The position numbers were made by a program, and so were the translations under genes. Below are positions 26,984 to 34,866 of a DNA stretch of 64,000 nt, piece by piece. Source of the DNA: Clostridia bacterium (GTDB taxonomy: Bacteria > Bacillota > Clostridia > Oscillospirales > CAG-382); the NCBI GenBank assembly GCA_017537345.1, contig JAFYKY010000012.1, forward strand, positions 62,001-126,000, given 5' to 3'. Within the stretch, counting starts at the first letter, position 1. Each line of letters opens with the position of its first letter. Under the pieces are notes generated by a model. The model was not told the origin of the DNA, did no database searches, and saw nothing but the letters and a program-made list of their open reading frames with translations.

Positions 26984-27085
26984 AAAAACGATAAACGATA
27001 AACGATAAACGATAAACGAATGGTTGATTTTTGTTCTGCGAACAAAAATCTTCCTCGTTCCTAGTTCCTCGTTCCTAGTTCCTCA
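26984..27085. repeat. H element 9
   Basis: Left units AAACGAT x4; core ATGGTTGATTTTTG TTCTGCGAA CAAAAATC; right units reading CCTCGTT/CCTAGTT. On the minus strand the right end starts with the nusB stop codon context TAATGAGG. Confidence 0.87.
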
Positions 27086-27472
27086 TTAATTTATTATGCC
27101 TGCTAATACTCCATTAATAAAGCTTACCGCTTTCTCATCATCATACTTTCTCGCCAGCTCCAGCGCTTCGTTAACAGCTACCTGCTTTTCGGTGCCGACG
27201 TAAAGTATTTCATAAGCGGCAAGGCGAAGCACGGAAAGAGAAACTCTGGAAATTCTGTCCAGCGACCATTTTTCCGCCGCGGCAGAGATGCGCAGGTCTA
27301 ATTTCTGCTTGTTCTGGCAAACGCCGTTAAAAAGTGTAGCGGCAAATTCGGAAACCTTTTCTTCACGAATTTCCTTTGCTTTTTGTATAATTTCGTCTGT
27401 GCTTATTTCGGGGGAAAAAGTCTGCTCGTAAATGAGGCAAAGAGCCGCCTCGCGGGATTCACGTCTTGTCAT
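27086..27472 (-). CDS. nusB: Transcription antitermination factor NusB
   Basis: The all-helical 128-residue protein starts MTRRESREAALCLIYEQTF and contains WSLDRISRVSLSVLRLAAYEI and VAVNEALELARKYDDEKAVSFINGVL in separate blocks. It binds boxA RNA with NusE for rRNA antitermination. A promoter lies 40-70 bases upstream. Confidence 0.96.
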   Translation of the reverse strand: MTRRESREAALCLIYEQTFSPEISTDEIIQKAKEIREEKVSEFAATLFNGVCQNKQKLDLRISAAAEKWSLDRISRVSLSVLRLAAYEILYVGTEKQVAVNEALELARKYDDEKAVSFINGVLAGIIN

Positions 27473-27511
27473 AATCTTTGTTCTCCAAAGAAAAATATAT
27501 TTTAACAGTTA

Positions 27512-27540
27512 ATTATAACACGTAAAAATACAAAAAGCAA
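27512..27540 (-). promoter_or_regulatory. nusB promoter
   Basis: TTGCTT (27540-27535), 17 bases, TATAAT (27517-27512) on the minus strand. Confidence 0.78.
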
Positions 27541-27562
27541 TAAAAACAAATTTAAAATAATA

Positions 27563-27591
27563 TTGACATTTTATACATTTCTATATATAAT
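27563..27591 (+). promoter_or_regulatory. Promoter of the 27625 gene
   Basis: Perfect TTGACA (27563-27568), 17-base spacer, perfect TATAAT (27586-27591). Confidence 0.92.
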
Positions 27592-27624
27592 ATATTCATA
27601 AAATATTTTAAAGGAGTACATATT

Positions 27625-27888
27625 ATGAACAAGACACTTTTCGGTATTCTTACCATTCTGTTCAATGCATACGGCGTTCCCTGCTTCATTCAGGGTCAGA
27701 CCAAAGCAGGCGTTATCAGAATAGTTCTTTCCTGCGTAACCTTCGGTGTTATGGCTACCATCAACGGTATCATGGGTATCATCCTGGGTATCAAGGTTCT
27801 CCAGATGACAGAAGAAGAATTCCAGGCAAATCTCGGCACCATCGATATGGGTATCCCCAAGATGATCAAGGAAGAAACCGCTGAATAA
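27625..27888 (+). CDS. Small two-span membrane protein, TM2-domain-like
   Basis: The 87 residues have two hydrophobic segments (about 2-20 and 31-55) separated by FIQGQTKAGVIR, which resembles the turn of TM2-domain proteins, though the usual FYLG signature is degenerate. The cytoplasmic tail is acidic. It is a monocistronic gene with its own consensus promoter, GGAG site and terminator, suggesting real and possibly strong expression. The role is unknown. Confidence 0.82.
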   Translation: MNKTLFGILTILFNAYGVPCFIQGQTKAGVIRIVLSCVTFGVMATINGIMGIILGIKVLQMTEEEFQANLGTIDMGIPKMIKEETAE

Positions 27889-27901
27889 GTTTTTGCAAAA
27901 T

Positions 27902-27930
27902 AAAAACGCCGCATATCGCGGCGTTTTTTG
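27902..27930 (+). terminator. Terminator after the TM2-like gene
   Basis: AAAACGCCGC/GCGGCGTTTT with an ATATC loop and a T-run. Confidence 0.93.
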
Positions 27931-27943
27931 TTTTTTTGCAAAA

Positions 27944-28045
27944 ACAGAGAAGAGTGAAAAGTGAAGAGTGAAGAGTTATGGTTGATTTTTGTTCTGCGAA
28001 CAAAAATCTTCCTTTTCTTTTCTCTTTTCTCTCTTATCTCTTCTC
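27944..28045. repeat. H element 10 (AAGAGTG-type heptamers)
   Basis: Left units AAAAGTG and AAGAGTG; the usual core ATGGTTGATTTTTG TTCTGCGAA CAAAAATCTTCC; right side TTTCTCT-type units. The core equals other H elements but the heptamer family differs. The rarA stop codon and last few codons (KIKEKR) lie in the right side. Confidence 0.82.
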
Positions 28046-29281
28046 TTTGATTTTTAACCAGTATTCTTTCATCGCAGATTCATTTTTGTTCGTTCCCGGT
28101 ACGTAATATATTTTATCCTTCAATTCGTCGGGCAAATACTGTTGTTCCACGTAATTATTGGGGAAAGCGTGGGGGTATTTATACCCGCCTCTGCCCAGCT
28201 TTTGCGCGCCGGAATAATGGGTATCCTGCAAATGTGAGGGAACGGAAACGGCGTGTCCGTTTTCCACGTCCTCCATCGCTGCCCAATATGCCGCAGACGC
28301 GGAATTGCTCTTTGGGGCGGTGGCAAGCAGAATGGTTGCTTCCGCCAGAGGGAGTCCCGCTTCGGGCAGACCTAATTGCAAAGCGGAATCCACGCAGGCT
28401 TTTACCATACTCATCGCCTGAGGGTAGGCAAGACCTATATCCTCCGCCGCGATAACCAAAAGACGTCTGCAGGGCGAAAGCAGATCTCCCCCCGCAAGAA
28501 GACGGGCAAGATAATGTACGGCGGCGTTTTCGTCGCTTCCACGAATGGATTTCTGAAACGCGGAAAGCAGATCGTAATGCTCGTCCCCACTAACGTCAAA
28601 CCGCATACCGCTTCTCTGGATAAGGCTGTTTGCGAAATCCTTTTCGATCTCCTCTCCCACGCTGGCGTAATAGAGGTTTTCAAGGGCGGTAAGAGATTTT
28701 CTTACATCCCCTCCGCAACCGGATGCGATATCCAAAAGCAAGGTATCATCGCACTTTTTCTGTATTGCGGATTGGGAATTAAGCACTTCCAGACCCCGTT
28801 TCAGCGTTTTAAGACATTCCTTTGGTGACACGGGCTTGAATTCAAAAACCGTGCTTCTGGAAAGAAGTGCGCCGTAAAGGGCAAAGTAGGGGTTTTCGGT
28901 GGTAGAGCAAATAAGGGTAACTCTGCCGTCCTCCACGTATTCAAGAAGGGCTTGCTGCTGCTTTTTGTTAAAATACTGAATTTCGTCAATATACAGCAGT
29001 ATTCCCCCTGCGGAAAACAGACTGTCCGTTTCCTGCAAAACCTCTTTTACGTCGGAAAGAGAGGCGGTGGTGGCGTTAATGCGGAATATTTGCTTTTCCG
29101 TAAGACGCGCCGCAATATTTGCAAGGGTGGTCTTTCCCGTGCCGGGCGGGCCGTAGAATATCATAGAGGGCAAATGTCCGCTTTCCAATATGCGGCGCAA
29201 GGGCGCACCGTTTTGTAATAAATGCTCCTGACCTGCCATTTCGGCAAGGGTAGAGGGGCGGATCTGATCAGCTAAAGGCAT
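28034..29281 (-). CDS. rarA: Replication-associated recombination protein RarA (MgsA)
   Basis: This AAA+ ATPase related to clamp loaders acts at stalled forks. The 415 residues have Walker A GPPGTGKTTLA, Walker B ILLYIDEIQYF, sensor CSTTENPYFALYGALLSRS, and the C-terminal MgsA domain with SKSNSA-like LLATAPKSNSASAAYW and the HLQDTHY motif. The start at 29281 begins MPLADQIRP; the longer upstream frame is H repeat translation. The end of the gene runs into an H repeat. Confidence 0.94.
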   Translation of the reverse strand: MPLADQIRPSTLAEMAGQEHLLQNGAPLRRILESGHLPSMIFYGPPGTGKTTLANIAARLTEKQIFRINATTASLSDVKEVLQETDSLFSAGGILLYIDEIQYFNKKQQQALLEYVEDGRVTLICSTTENPYFALYGALLSRSTVFEFKPVSPKECLKTLKRGLEVLNSQSAIQKKCDDTLLLDIASGCGGDVRKSLTALENLYYASVGEEIEKDFANSLIQRSGMRFDVSGDEHYDLLSAFQKSIRGSDENAAVHYLARLLAGGDLLSPCRRLLVIAAEDIGLAYPQAMSMVKACVDSALQLGLPEAGLPLAEATILLATAPKSNSASAAYWAAMEDVENGHAVSVPSHLQDTHYSGAQKLGRGGYKYPHAFPNNYVEQQYLPDELKDKIYYVPGTNKNESAMKEYWLKIKEKR

Positions 29282-29294
29282 AACTGCACCTATA

Positions 29295-29411
29295 GGTAAA
29301 CGATGAACGATGAACGATAAACGATAAACGAAGGAAACCTTTTTTCGCATATATGCGAAAAAAGCTACCGAAGTTCCTCGTTCCTCGTTTCTCGTTTCTC
29401 GTTTCTCATTA
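29295..29411. repeat. H element 11
   Basis: Left units GAACGAT, AAACGAT; core GGAAACCTTTTTTCGC...GCGAAAAAAGCTACCGAAG; right units reading CCTCGTT/TCTCGTT. It abuts the plsY stop codon and separates plsY from rarA. Confidence 0.87.
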
Positions 29412-30077
29412 CTATTTCTTGTTCTTAAACGTAAACTTGCTCTCTTGATTATTGAAAAGACGTTTTATATTGCTTCTGTGCATATATATTACAAAAAGAC
29501 CGATAACAAGGGCGAAAATGAGGGAAAACGGGTCTTTTCCCTGATACCGCGCGTAAATAGCCGCAGGATATGCGAAGGCGGCTACGATAGACGCAAGGGA
29601 AACGTATCTGGTGAGAAGCAGTACGGCGAACCATATAAGCATAAGGATAGCGAACACCATAGGGTCCAGCAGCAGGATGAGAGTTGCGGCGGTAAGCACG
29701 CCTTTTCCGCCCTTAAAGCCGTACCAGCAGGGGAGGATATGACCGATAATGCAAAACAGACCTGCAATATATGCGCCGGGCACGTGTCCCAAAAACATAC
29801 CCACGCCTACAGCGGCGATCTGTTTTCCCATATCGCCCAAAAGGGTATAGCCTGCGGCGCCCCAGCCGTAAACACGCTTCATATTGGTAAGTCCCGCGTT
29901 GCCGGAGCCGAAGTTTCTTATATCGTTTCCATATTTTTTTGTGCTTACGATTATCGCCGTGTTAATGCTTCCCAGCAGATAACCGCTTACCATACACAAA
30001 AGAAAATATATCATCTGACCGATAAAAGGCACGGGAATATATTTTCCTATATAAATAAGGTCTACAAGATAGATCAT
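29412..30077 (-). CDS. plsY: Acyl-phosphate glycerol-3-phosphate acyltransferase PlsY
   Basis: This integral membrane enzyme makes lysophosphatidic acid from acyl-phosphate. The 221 residues have the three conserved loops: GYLLGSINTAII, DIRNFGSGNAGLTN and GHILPCWYGFKGGKG, across about five spans. It is somewhat longer at the N-terminus than usual. Its start overlaps the der stop by 4 bases. Confidence 0.95.
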   Translation of the reverse strand: MIYLVDLIYIGKYIPVPFIGQMIYFLLCMVSGYLLGSINTAIIVSTKKYGNDIRNFGSGNAGLTNMKRVYGWGAAGYTLLGDMGKQIAAVGVGMFLGHVPGAYIAGLFCIIGHILPCWYGFKGGKGVLTAATLILLLDPMVFAILMLIWFAVLLLTRYVSLASIVAAFAYPAAIYARYQGKDPFSLIFALVIGLFVIYMHRSNIKRLFNNQESKFTFKNKK

Positions 30078-31405
30078 TTGTTGCTTTCTCCCTTCTGTTT
30101 TACAGTCATTTTAATGGGAGTTCCGCTAAAATCAAAGGTTTCGCGCAGGCAGTTTTCAAGATATCTTCTGTATGAAAAATGGAACAGCTCCGCAGAGTTA
30201 ACAAACACCACAAAATTCGGGGGGTTAACTCCCGTCTGGGTCATATAGTATATCTTTAATCTTCTGCCTCTGTCGGAGGGAGGCTGTACACGGTTTGTAG
30301 CCTCGTTAAGCAGGTCGTTAAGCACACCCGTGGTAACACGTCTGCCGCCGTTTGCGTATACTTCGTTTATTAAGGGGAACAGCTTTTCCACTCTCTGCCC
30401 CGTCTTTGCGGAAACAAACATAAGGGGAGCGTAGGTCATATACGAAAGGGCTTCGTACACCTTGCGGCGGAATGCGTTAACGGAATCGTTGTCTTTTTCG
30501 ATACTATCCCATTTATTAATAACTATAATGCATGCCTTTCCGCTTTCGTGGGCAATGCCCGCAATACGCTCGTCCTGGGCGGTAACGCCTTCGTTTGCGT
30601 CCACCATCAAAAGACAAACGTCTGCTTTTTCCACCGCCATCTTTGCACGGAGCACGGAATATCTTTCGATATCATCTTCTATTTTTGCATTTCTGCGTAT
30701 ACCTGCGGTGTCTATGAAGGTGTATTTTCCGTACTGATTTTCTATATACGTGTCAATAGCATCTCTGGTAGTGCCGGGCATATCGGAAACGATAACTCTT
30801 TCTTCACCTGCAATACGGTTAACAATAGAGCTTTTGCCTGCGTTGGGCTTGCCGATAACGGCAACCTTTATGCCTTCGTCGGCAGGGGTGCCGTCCGCAT
30901 CGTCGGGCAGGTATTCCACAACCTTATCCAGAATATCACCGGAACCCGTACCGTGGAGCGAGGAAACGGGAATAGGATCGTCCTCAAAGCCCAATTCGTA
31001 AAATTCATAAAATTCGGGCGGGAGCGCGCCTACGGTATCCACCTTGTTTACGCAAAGCACCACGGGCTTTCCGCTTTTTTTAAGCATTGTGGCAATATCA
31101 CGGTCGTTTGCGGTAACACCCGTCATAAGCTCGCACATAAAAATTATAACGTCCGCGTGGGAGATAGCCACCTGCGCCTGATCGCGCATCATACGCAAAA
31201 GGTTGGAATCGGTCTTGGGTTCGATACCGCCCGTGTCGATAAGGGTCATGGTAACCCCGTTCCAGGTAATTTCGTGGTATATTCTGTCGCGGGTAACGCC
31301 GGGGGTATCGTCAACAATGGAGATACGCTTTCCCGTTATTTTATTAAAGAAGGTAGATTTACCTACGTTAGGTCTGCCTACGACGGCAACAACACCTTTT
31401 GACAT
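30074..31405 (-). CDS. der: Ribosome assembly GTPase Der (EngA)
   Basis: The double-domain GTPase has 443 residues; G1 motifs GRPNVGKS at 10-17 and GKPNAGKS at 185-192, DTPGV and DMPGT switch motifs, NKVD and NKWD specificity motifs, and the C-terminal KH-like domain. der-plsY order is common in Firmicutes. Confidence 0.97.
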   Translation of the reverse strand: MSKGVVAVVGRPNVGKSTFFNKITGKRISIVDDTPGVTRDRIYHEITWNGVTMTLIDTGGIEPKTDSNLLRMMRDQAQVAISHADVIIFMCELMTGVTANDRDIATMLKKSGKPVVLCVNKVDTVGALPPEFYEFYELGFEDDPIPVSSLHGTGSGDILDKVVEYLPDDADGTPADEGIKVAVIGKPNAGKSSIVNRIAGEERVIVSDMPGTTRDAIDTYIENQYGKYTFIDTAGIRRNAKIEDDIERYSVLRAKMAVEKADVCLLMVDANEGVTAQDERIAGIAHESGKACIIVINKWDSIEKDNDSVNAFRRKVYEALSYMTYAPLMFVSAKTGQRVEKLFPLINEVYANGGRRVTTGVLNDLLNEATNRVQPPSDRGRRLKIYYMTQTGVNPPNFVVFVNSAELFHFSYRRYLENCLRETFDFSGTPIKMTVKQKGESNK

Positions 31406-32676
31406 AGCTCGTATCCGTCCTTTCCTGCTATAATTGTTTTTACTTTAAGATTTTTTCTTACCTGACGCAGTTTAACGTCATCAAGGAACACTTCCTCGTC
31501 TGCTTTAAACATATTGCTTGGGAGCAGGAGGTATCCTCCCTCTTCCACCTTGCCGGAAAGCTGGTCCATAAGGTCTTTTCCCGTAATAAGTCCGCTTACG
31601 GTAATGTTTTTTCCGAAAAATCTGTTTTCTATTTCAAAAACCGTGCAATCAAGGTTTTCAAATTTCTCTTTTGCTTTGTCTGTAAGTCTTTTAATAGTGG
31701 GGTACGCCGCTTTTCCCGTGGCGATATATACCTTTTCTCCGGAGCAGGTGTCACTGTATTCCAGCTCGTCCAAAAATTCGTCTTCAAAAGACCGTAACAT
31801 TCCAACCCCGTTTTCTATCTGGGGGTAATCCTCGTAATATTCGGCGTTTGGTATGGGCAGCCCCGCAAGGAGATAAAATTCATCGGAAGCAAACACCTTG
31901 CGCATCCCGAATTTTTCCACAGTTTTATCCCCATATTTGTTGATAATATCAAGGGTTTCCAAAGCACTCTCTTTATCGTAAGGGGTGAGGGGGTACAGAC
32001 CTTCTCTGTGGTCGGTAAGTCCTGCAGGCACGCATGCGCAGGATTCAAGATGCTCGTAGGAGATAAGCTCATTAAGGCTTCTTTCCAGCTCCGCCCCATC
32101 GTTAATGCCGCGGCACAGCACAAGCTGGGCGTTTATCTGTATGCCCCCTTCGTTAAGACGGGGTATAAATGAAAGCACATCCCCTGCAAAGCGGTTTTTC
32201 ATCATTTTAACACGCAGCTCGGGGTTTACGGTGTGTACCGAAATGTTCACGGGGGAAAGACGCATTTTTATAATACGGTCAATTTCCTTTTCGGTAAGGT
32301 TAGTAAGTGTAACGTAGTTGCCCTGCAGGAAGGAAAGCCGTTCGTCATCGTCCTTAAAATAAATAGTTTCCCGCATTCCCTTGGGGTTCTGGTCTATAAA
32401 GCAAAACATACAGCCGTTTCTGCACCGTCTTTTATCGTCCATAAGATAGGTGCAAAACTCCATTCCGGGGTCTTCGTATTCCCCTTTTCCCAAAAAAATG
32501 CGCAAATGTTCATCCCCTCGCTTTACTTCCAGCGAGAGGGCTACTTCCGATGTATAAAATTGATAATCCAAAACGTCGTTAATTTCGTTTCCGTTAACCG
32601 AAAGAATTGCATCTCCGGAACGGATACCTGCTTTTTCGGCAGGAGAATGAGGGATTATGCCTGTTACGAAAACCAT
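31378..32676 (-). CDS. DUF512-family protein with PDZ and radical-SAM-like Cys cluster
   Basis: The 432-residue protein has an N-terminal PDZ-like segment (GIIPHSPAEKAGIRSGDAIL), then CRNGCMFCFIDQNPKGM, a CxxxCxxC-type cluster like radical SAM enzymes, and the C-terminal DUF512 domain (FASDEFYLLAGLPIP). It precedes der in many Clostridia. Start at 32676 (MVFVTG) with GGAG upstream. It overlaps the der start by 28 bases. The reaction is unknown. Confidence 0.9.
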   Translation of the reverse strand: MVFVTGIIPHSPAEKAGIRSGDAILSVNGNEINDVLDYQFYTSEVALSLEVKRGDEHLRIFLGKGEYEDPGMEFCTYLMDDKRRCRNGCMFCFIDQNPKGMRETIYFKDDDERLSFLQGNYVTLTNLTEKEIDRIIKMRLSPVNISVHTVNPELRVKMMKNRFAGDVLSFIPRLNEGGIQINAQLVLCRGINDGAELERSLNELISYEHLESCACVPAGLTDHREGLYPLTPYDKESALETLDIINKYGDKTVEKFGMRKVFASDEFYLLAGLPIPNAEYYEDYPQIENGVGMLRSFEDEFLDELEYSDTCSGEKVYIATGKAAYPTIKRLTDKAKEKFENLDCTVFEIENRFFGKNITVSGLITGKDLMDQLSGKVEEGGYLLLPSNMFKADEEVFLDDVKLRQVRKNLKVKTIIAGKDGYELCQKVLLPS

Positions 32677-32691
32677 ATAATACTCCAAAAA

Positions 32692-32799
32692 CGATGAACT
32701 ATGAACTATGAACTATGAACTATGGTTGATTTTTGCCCCTTCGGGCAAAAATCTTCCGAAGTTTCTCGTTCCTCGTTCCTCGTTCCTCGTTCATAGTTA
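32692..32799. repeat. H element 12
   Basis: Left units GAACTAT x4; core ATGGTTGATTTTTG CCCCTTCGGG CAAAAATCTTCCGAAG; right units reading CCTCGTT x4 then TCATAGTT. It is one of the most regular copies. The loop is CTTC-type within a GC-rich tip. Confidence 0.9.
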
Positions 32800-32868
32800 A
32801 AAACGTCCTGTGTCCTTCAGATTTTCACTGCTACAGCCGTTACTTATCTAAAGTCTTGCAAACAATGT

Positions 32869-32908
32869 AAAAAGGTAGTTGCATAATTTACCACAACTAC
32901 CTTTCGTA
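32869..32908 (-). terminator. Terminator of the yceD-rpmF operon
   Basis: On the minus strand AAAGGTAGTTG/CAACTACCTTT followed by TTACA. It starts about 10 bases beyond the rpmF stop codon. Confidence 0.85.
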
Positions 32909-32916
32909 AAACATAA

Positions 32917-33099
32917 TTATTCCTCTACAGCGAGAACTTCCTTGCCGTGATAAACGCCGCACTTCTTGCAGACTCTGTGGCTAAGCACGTATTCACCGCA
33001 CTTGGGGCACTTGGTCATACCGGGGAGGGTGAGCTTCCAGGTAGACGAACGTCTCTTATCTCTGCGCGCTTTAGATGTTTTTCTCTTAGGTACTGCCAT
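32917..33099 (-). CDS. rpmF: 50S ribosomal protein L32
   Basis: The 60-residue protein begins [19 protein letters not shown], with a zinc ribbon [17 protein letters not shown]. It is cotranscribed with yceD, a widely conserved pair. Confidence 0.97.
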   Translation of the reverse strand: MAVPKRKTSKARRDKRRSSTWKLTLPGMTKCPKCGEYVLSHRVCKKCGVYHGKEVLAVEE

Positions 33100-33134
33100 T
33101 TCTTGACGCCTCCTTATCAGTTATGTAAAAAATT

Positions 33135-33632
33135 TTATTCTTCCAAATTATTAAGGTATTCCCGCAATTTTGCAAGTCTTGGGTCTGTTTTGTCCTCAAC
33201 ACAGGAGCAAGATGTGTTGTTAAGATCGGCGCCGCACTTGGGGCACAGGCCTTTGCAGTCCTCTTTGCACAAAAAGCGCACCGGAATTTCCATAAACACT
33301 GCTTCCTCCACGGCTTCTCTTATATCCAGCTCCCCGTTTTCAAGGGCTATGATATAATCGTCGTCTTCCTGAGTGAGTGTCTGCGCGACCGGACGGGAAA
33401 TATGCGCTTTTAAAGTTTGTTCCGTGTCACGTGAGCATCTTCCGCAGGTTGCAAAAAACTCTGCTTGCACCTCTCCCTCAAGGAGCATATAACCGGAAAA
33501 GTTTTTAACTTTTCCCTCCGCTTTATAATTTCCCTCGGTTATATCCGAAGAGAAGCTTTGCATACTGTCTGTAAAGCAAAAAGGGATGTTGTCTTTTTCT
33601 CCGCGCAGGAGGGGTAATATATTGATTTTCAT
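33135..33632 (-). CDS. yceD: YceD/DUF177 family protein (23S rRNA accumulation)
   Basis: The 165 residues end in the DUF177 cysteine motif LCKEDCKGLCPKCGADL and have an internal CGRCSR. The family is needed for normal 23S rRNA levels in E. coli and plants. The start at 33632 is fixed because the in-frame ATG upstream (33650) lies inside the promoter -10 box; AAAGGT is the ribosome site. Confidence 0.92.
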   Translation of the reverse strand: MKINILPLLRGEKDNIPFCFTDSMQSFSSDITEGNYKAEGKVKNFSGYMLLEGEVQAEFFATCGRCSRDTEQTLKAHISRPVAQTLTQEDDDYIIALENGELDIREAVEEAVFMEIPVRFLCKEDCKGLCPKCGADLNNTSCSCVEDKTDPRLAKLREYLNNLEE

Positions 33633-33648
33633 TGGCACAGTACCTTTC

Positions 33649-33677
33649 ATTATATATACAAGGGTAGGATTTGTCAA
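33649..33677 (-). promoter_or_regulatory. yceD-rpmF promoter
   Basis: TTGACA (33677-33672), 17 bases, TATAAT (33654-33649), both perfect, on the minus strand. Confidence 0.93.
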
Positions 33678-33782
33678 CACTTTTTTTAAAAAAATTTGCG
33701 TAAAACAGTGATTTTTTATAGGTTTTTTAGCATAAAAAGGGTGTGTGGGGGGAAACATAAACCCGTAAAGGTGGTGTTATAT

Positions 33783-33956
33783 ATGTTTAACCGTTGCTCA
33801 AAAAAAGAAAAATGCCGTATTTTAATAGCACATAGTATAGGTCTTATGGCAGGCGGCGCAATTATCTGCACCCTGCTCTGCTGCAGAAAAAAGCGCACTC
33901 CGGCGGATAAGATCAAAAGGGCGTTTAAGGAATTAGAAGAAAAGCTTGAAGTATAA
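33783..33956 (+). CDS. Small Cys-containing single-span membrane protein
   Basis: The 57-residue protein has a charged N-terminus (MFNRCSKKEKCR), one hydrophobic span (about 13-34) ending ICTLLCCRKK, and a coiled C-terminus. AAGGTGG lies upstream of the ATG. It is divergent from yceD. It matches no family I recognise; the ribosome site and composition make it a plausible gene. Confidence 0.55.
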   Translation: MFNRCSKKEKCRILIAHSIGLMAGGAIICTLLCCRKKRTPADKIKRAFKELEEKLEV

Positions 33957-33958
33957 AA

Positions 33959-34130
33959 AACTATGAACTATGAACTATGAACTAGGAACTAGGAACTATG
34001 GTTGCTTTTTGCACAGCCGTGCAAAAAGCTTCCGAAGTTCCCGGGGTTCCCCGAAAACGCTATGCGTTTTTGGGGTGGGTTCCTCATTTAGCGATGCTTT
34101 GCATCGCGGCGCATTCCTCATTCCTCATTA
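33959..34130. repeat. H element 13 with nested C and D palindromes
   Basis: Left units GAACTAT, GAACTAG; core ATGGTTGCTTTTTGCA...TGCAAAAAGCTTCCGAAG; then a C palindrome (34042-34077), then palindrome D (34087-34113, GCGATGC TTT GCATCGC), then CATTCCT units. The far end encodes the last residues and stop of trmK. Confidence 0.87.
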
Positions 34131-34744
34131 CATATTCCAATTAATCTTTCGTCTTCACCATTCACTCCGCCCAGCATTCTCTTTTCTGCTTGCAGGCGGA
34201 TTTTTTCTTTCCATTTTTTATATCCTTCGGTTTCGGGGCGGATCTGCCCCAAAAACAGATCGGAATATGTATACGGGGTGTTTTCCCCGTTTTTTTGCGC
34301 TTTTATTATACAGTATACCTTTTCGCCCTCGGTTACAAAGCTTTCGTCGGTTATACGGTATCCGTTTTCGTATAAAAATTTGCGCAGCTTGTCTGCCCCC
34401 GTCATAGGCTGTAAAATAAGCGTATCGGGAGTAATGTCTTTTCCTTCGGTAATAATGTTTATAATGGTTTCTCCACCCATACCGCAAATGCAGGCGAGGG
34501 AATATTTTTTACATATATTCTTAAACCCGTCGGAAAGCACGCATTCGCACTCCACGTTATAGGATAATATATTTTCCCTTGCGTTGTCAAGGGGTCCTAC
34601 CCGAATATCCGCCGCACACGCCGTTTTCGCCTTGCCGCTTTTAAGCAAATATATGGGTAAATATCCGTGGTCCGTACCGATATCAATGACGGAATCGGTA
34701 TATTCGATCATATCGGCTACAGTTTGCAATCTGGGTGTAAGCAT
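34118..34744 (-). CDS. trmK: tRNA (adenine-22-N1)-methyltransferase TrmK
   Basis: This SAM-dependent enzyme methylates A22 of tRNA. The 208 residues have VIDIGTDHGYLPIYLL (SAM motif I), AADIRVGPLDNARENI, and the ICGMGGETIINII block. The C-terminal NEE and stop are encoded by the H repeat at 34118-34130. Confidence 0.92.
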   Translation of the reverse strand: MLTPRLQTVADMIEYTDSVIDIGTDHGYLPIYLLKSGKAKTACAADIRVGPLDNARENILSYNVECECVLSDGFKNICKKYSLACICGMGGETIINIITEGKDITPDTLILQPMTGADKLRKFLYENGYRITDESFVTEGEKVYCIIKAQKNGENTPYTYSDLFLGQIRPETEGYKKWKEKIRLQAEKRMLGGVNGEDERLIGICNEE

Positions 34745-34765
34745 ATGATTTTACTCCGTAAAATT

Positions 34766-34866
34766 AACGATGAACGATGAACGAGAAACGAGAAACTTCG
34801 GAAGATTTTTGCCTTTTGGGCAAAAATCAACCATAGTTCATAGTTCCTCGTTTCCAGTTCCTCGTT
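34766..34866. repeat. H element 14 between malQ and trmK
   Basis: Units GAACGAT, GAACGAG, AAACGAG; core in the opposite orientation (CTTCGGAAGATTTTTG CCTTTTGGG CAAAAATCAACCAT); right units reading GTTCATA and CCTCGTT. It abuts the malQ stop codon. Confidence 0.86.
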
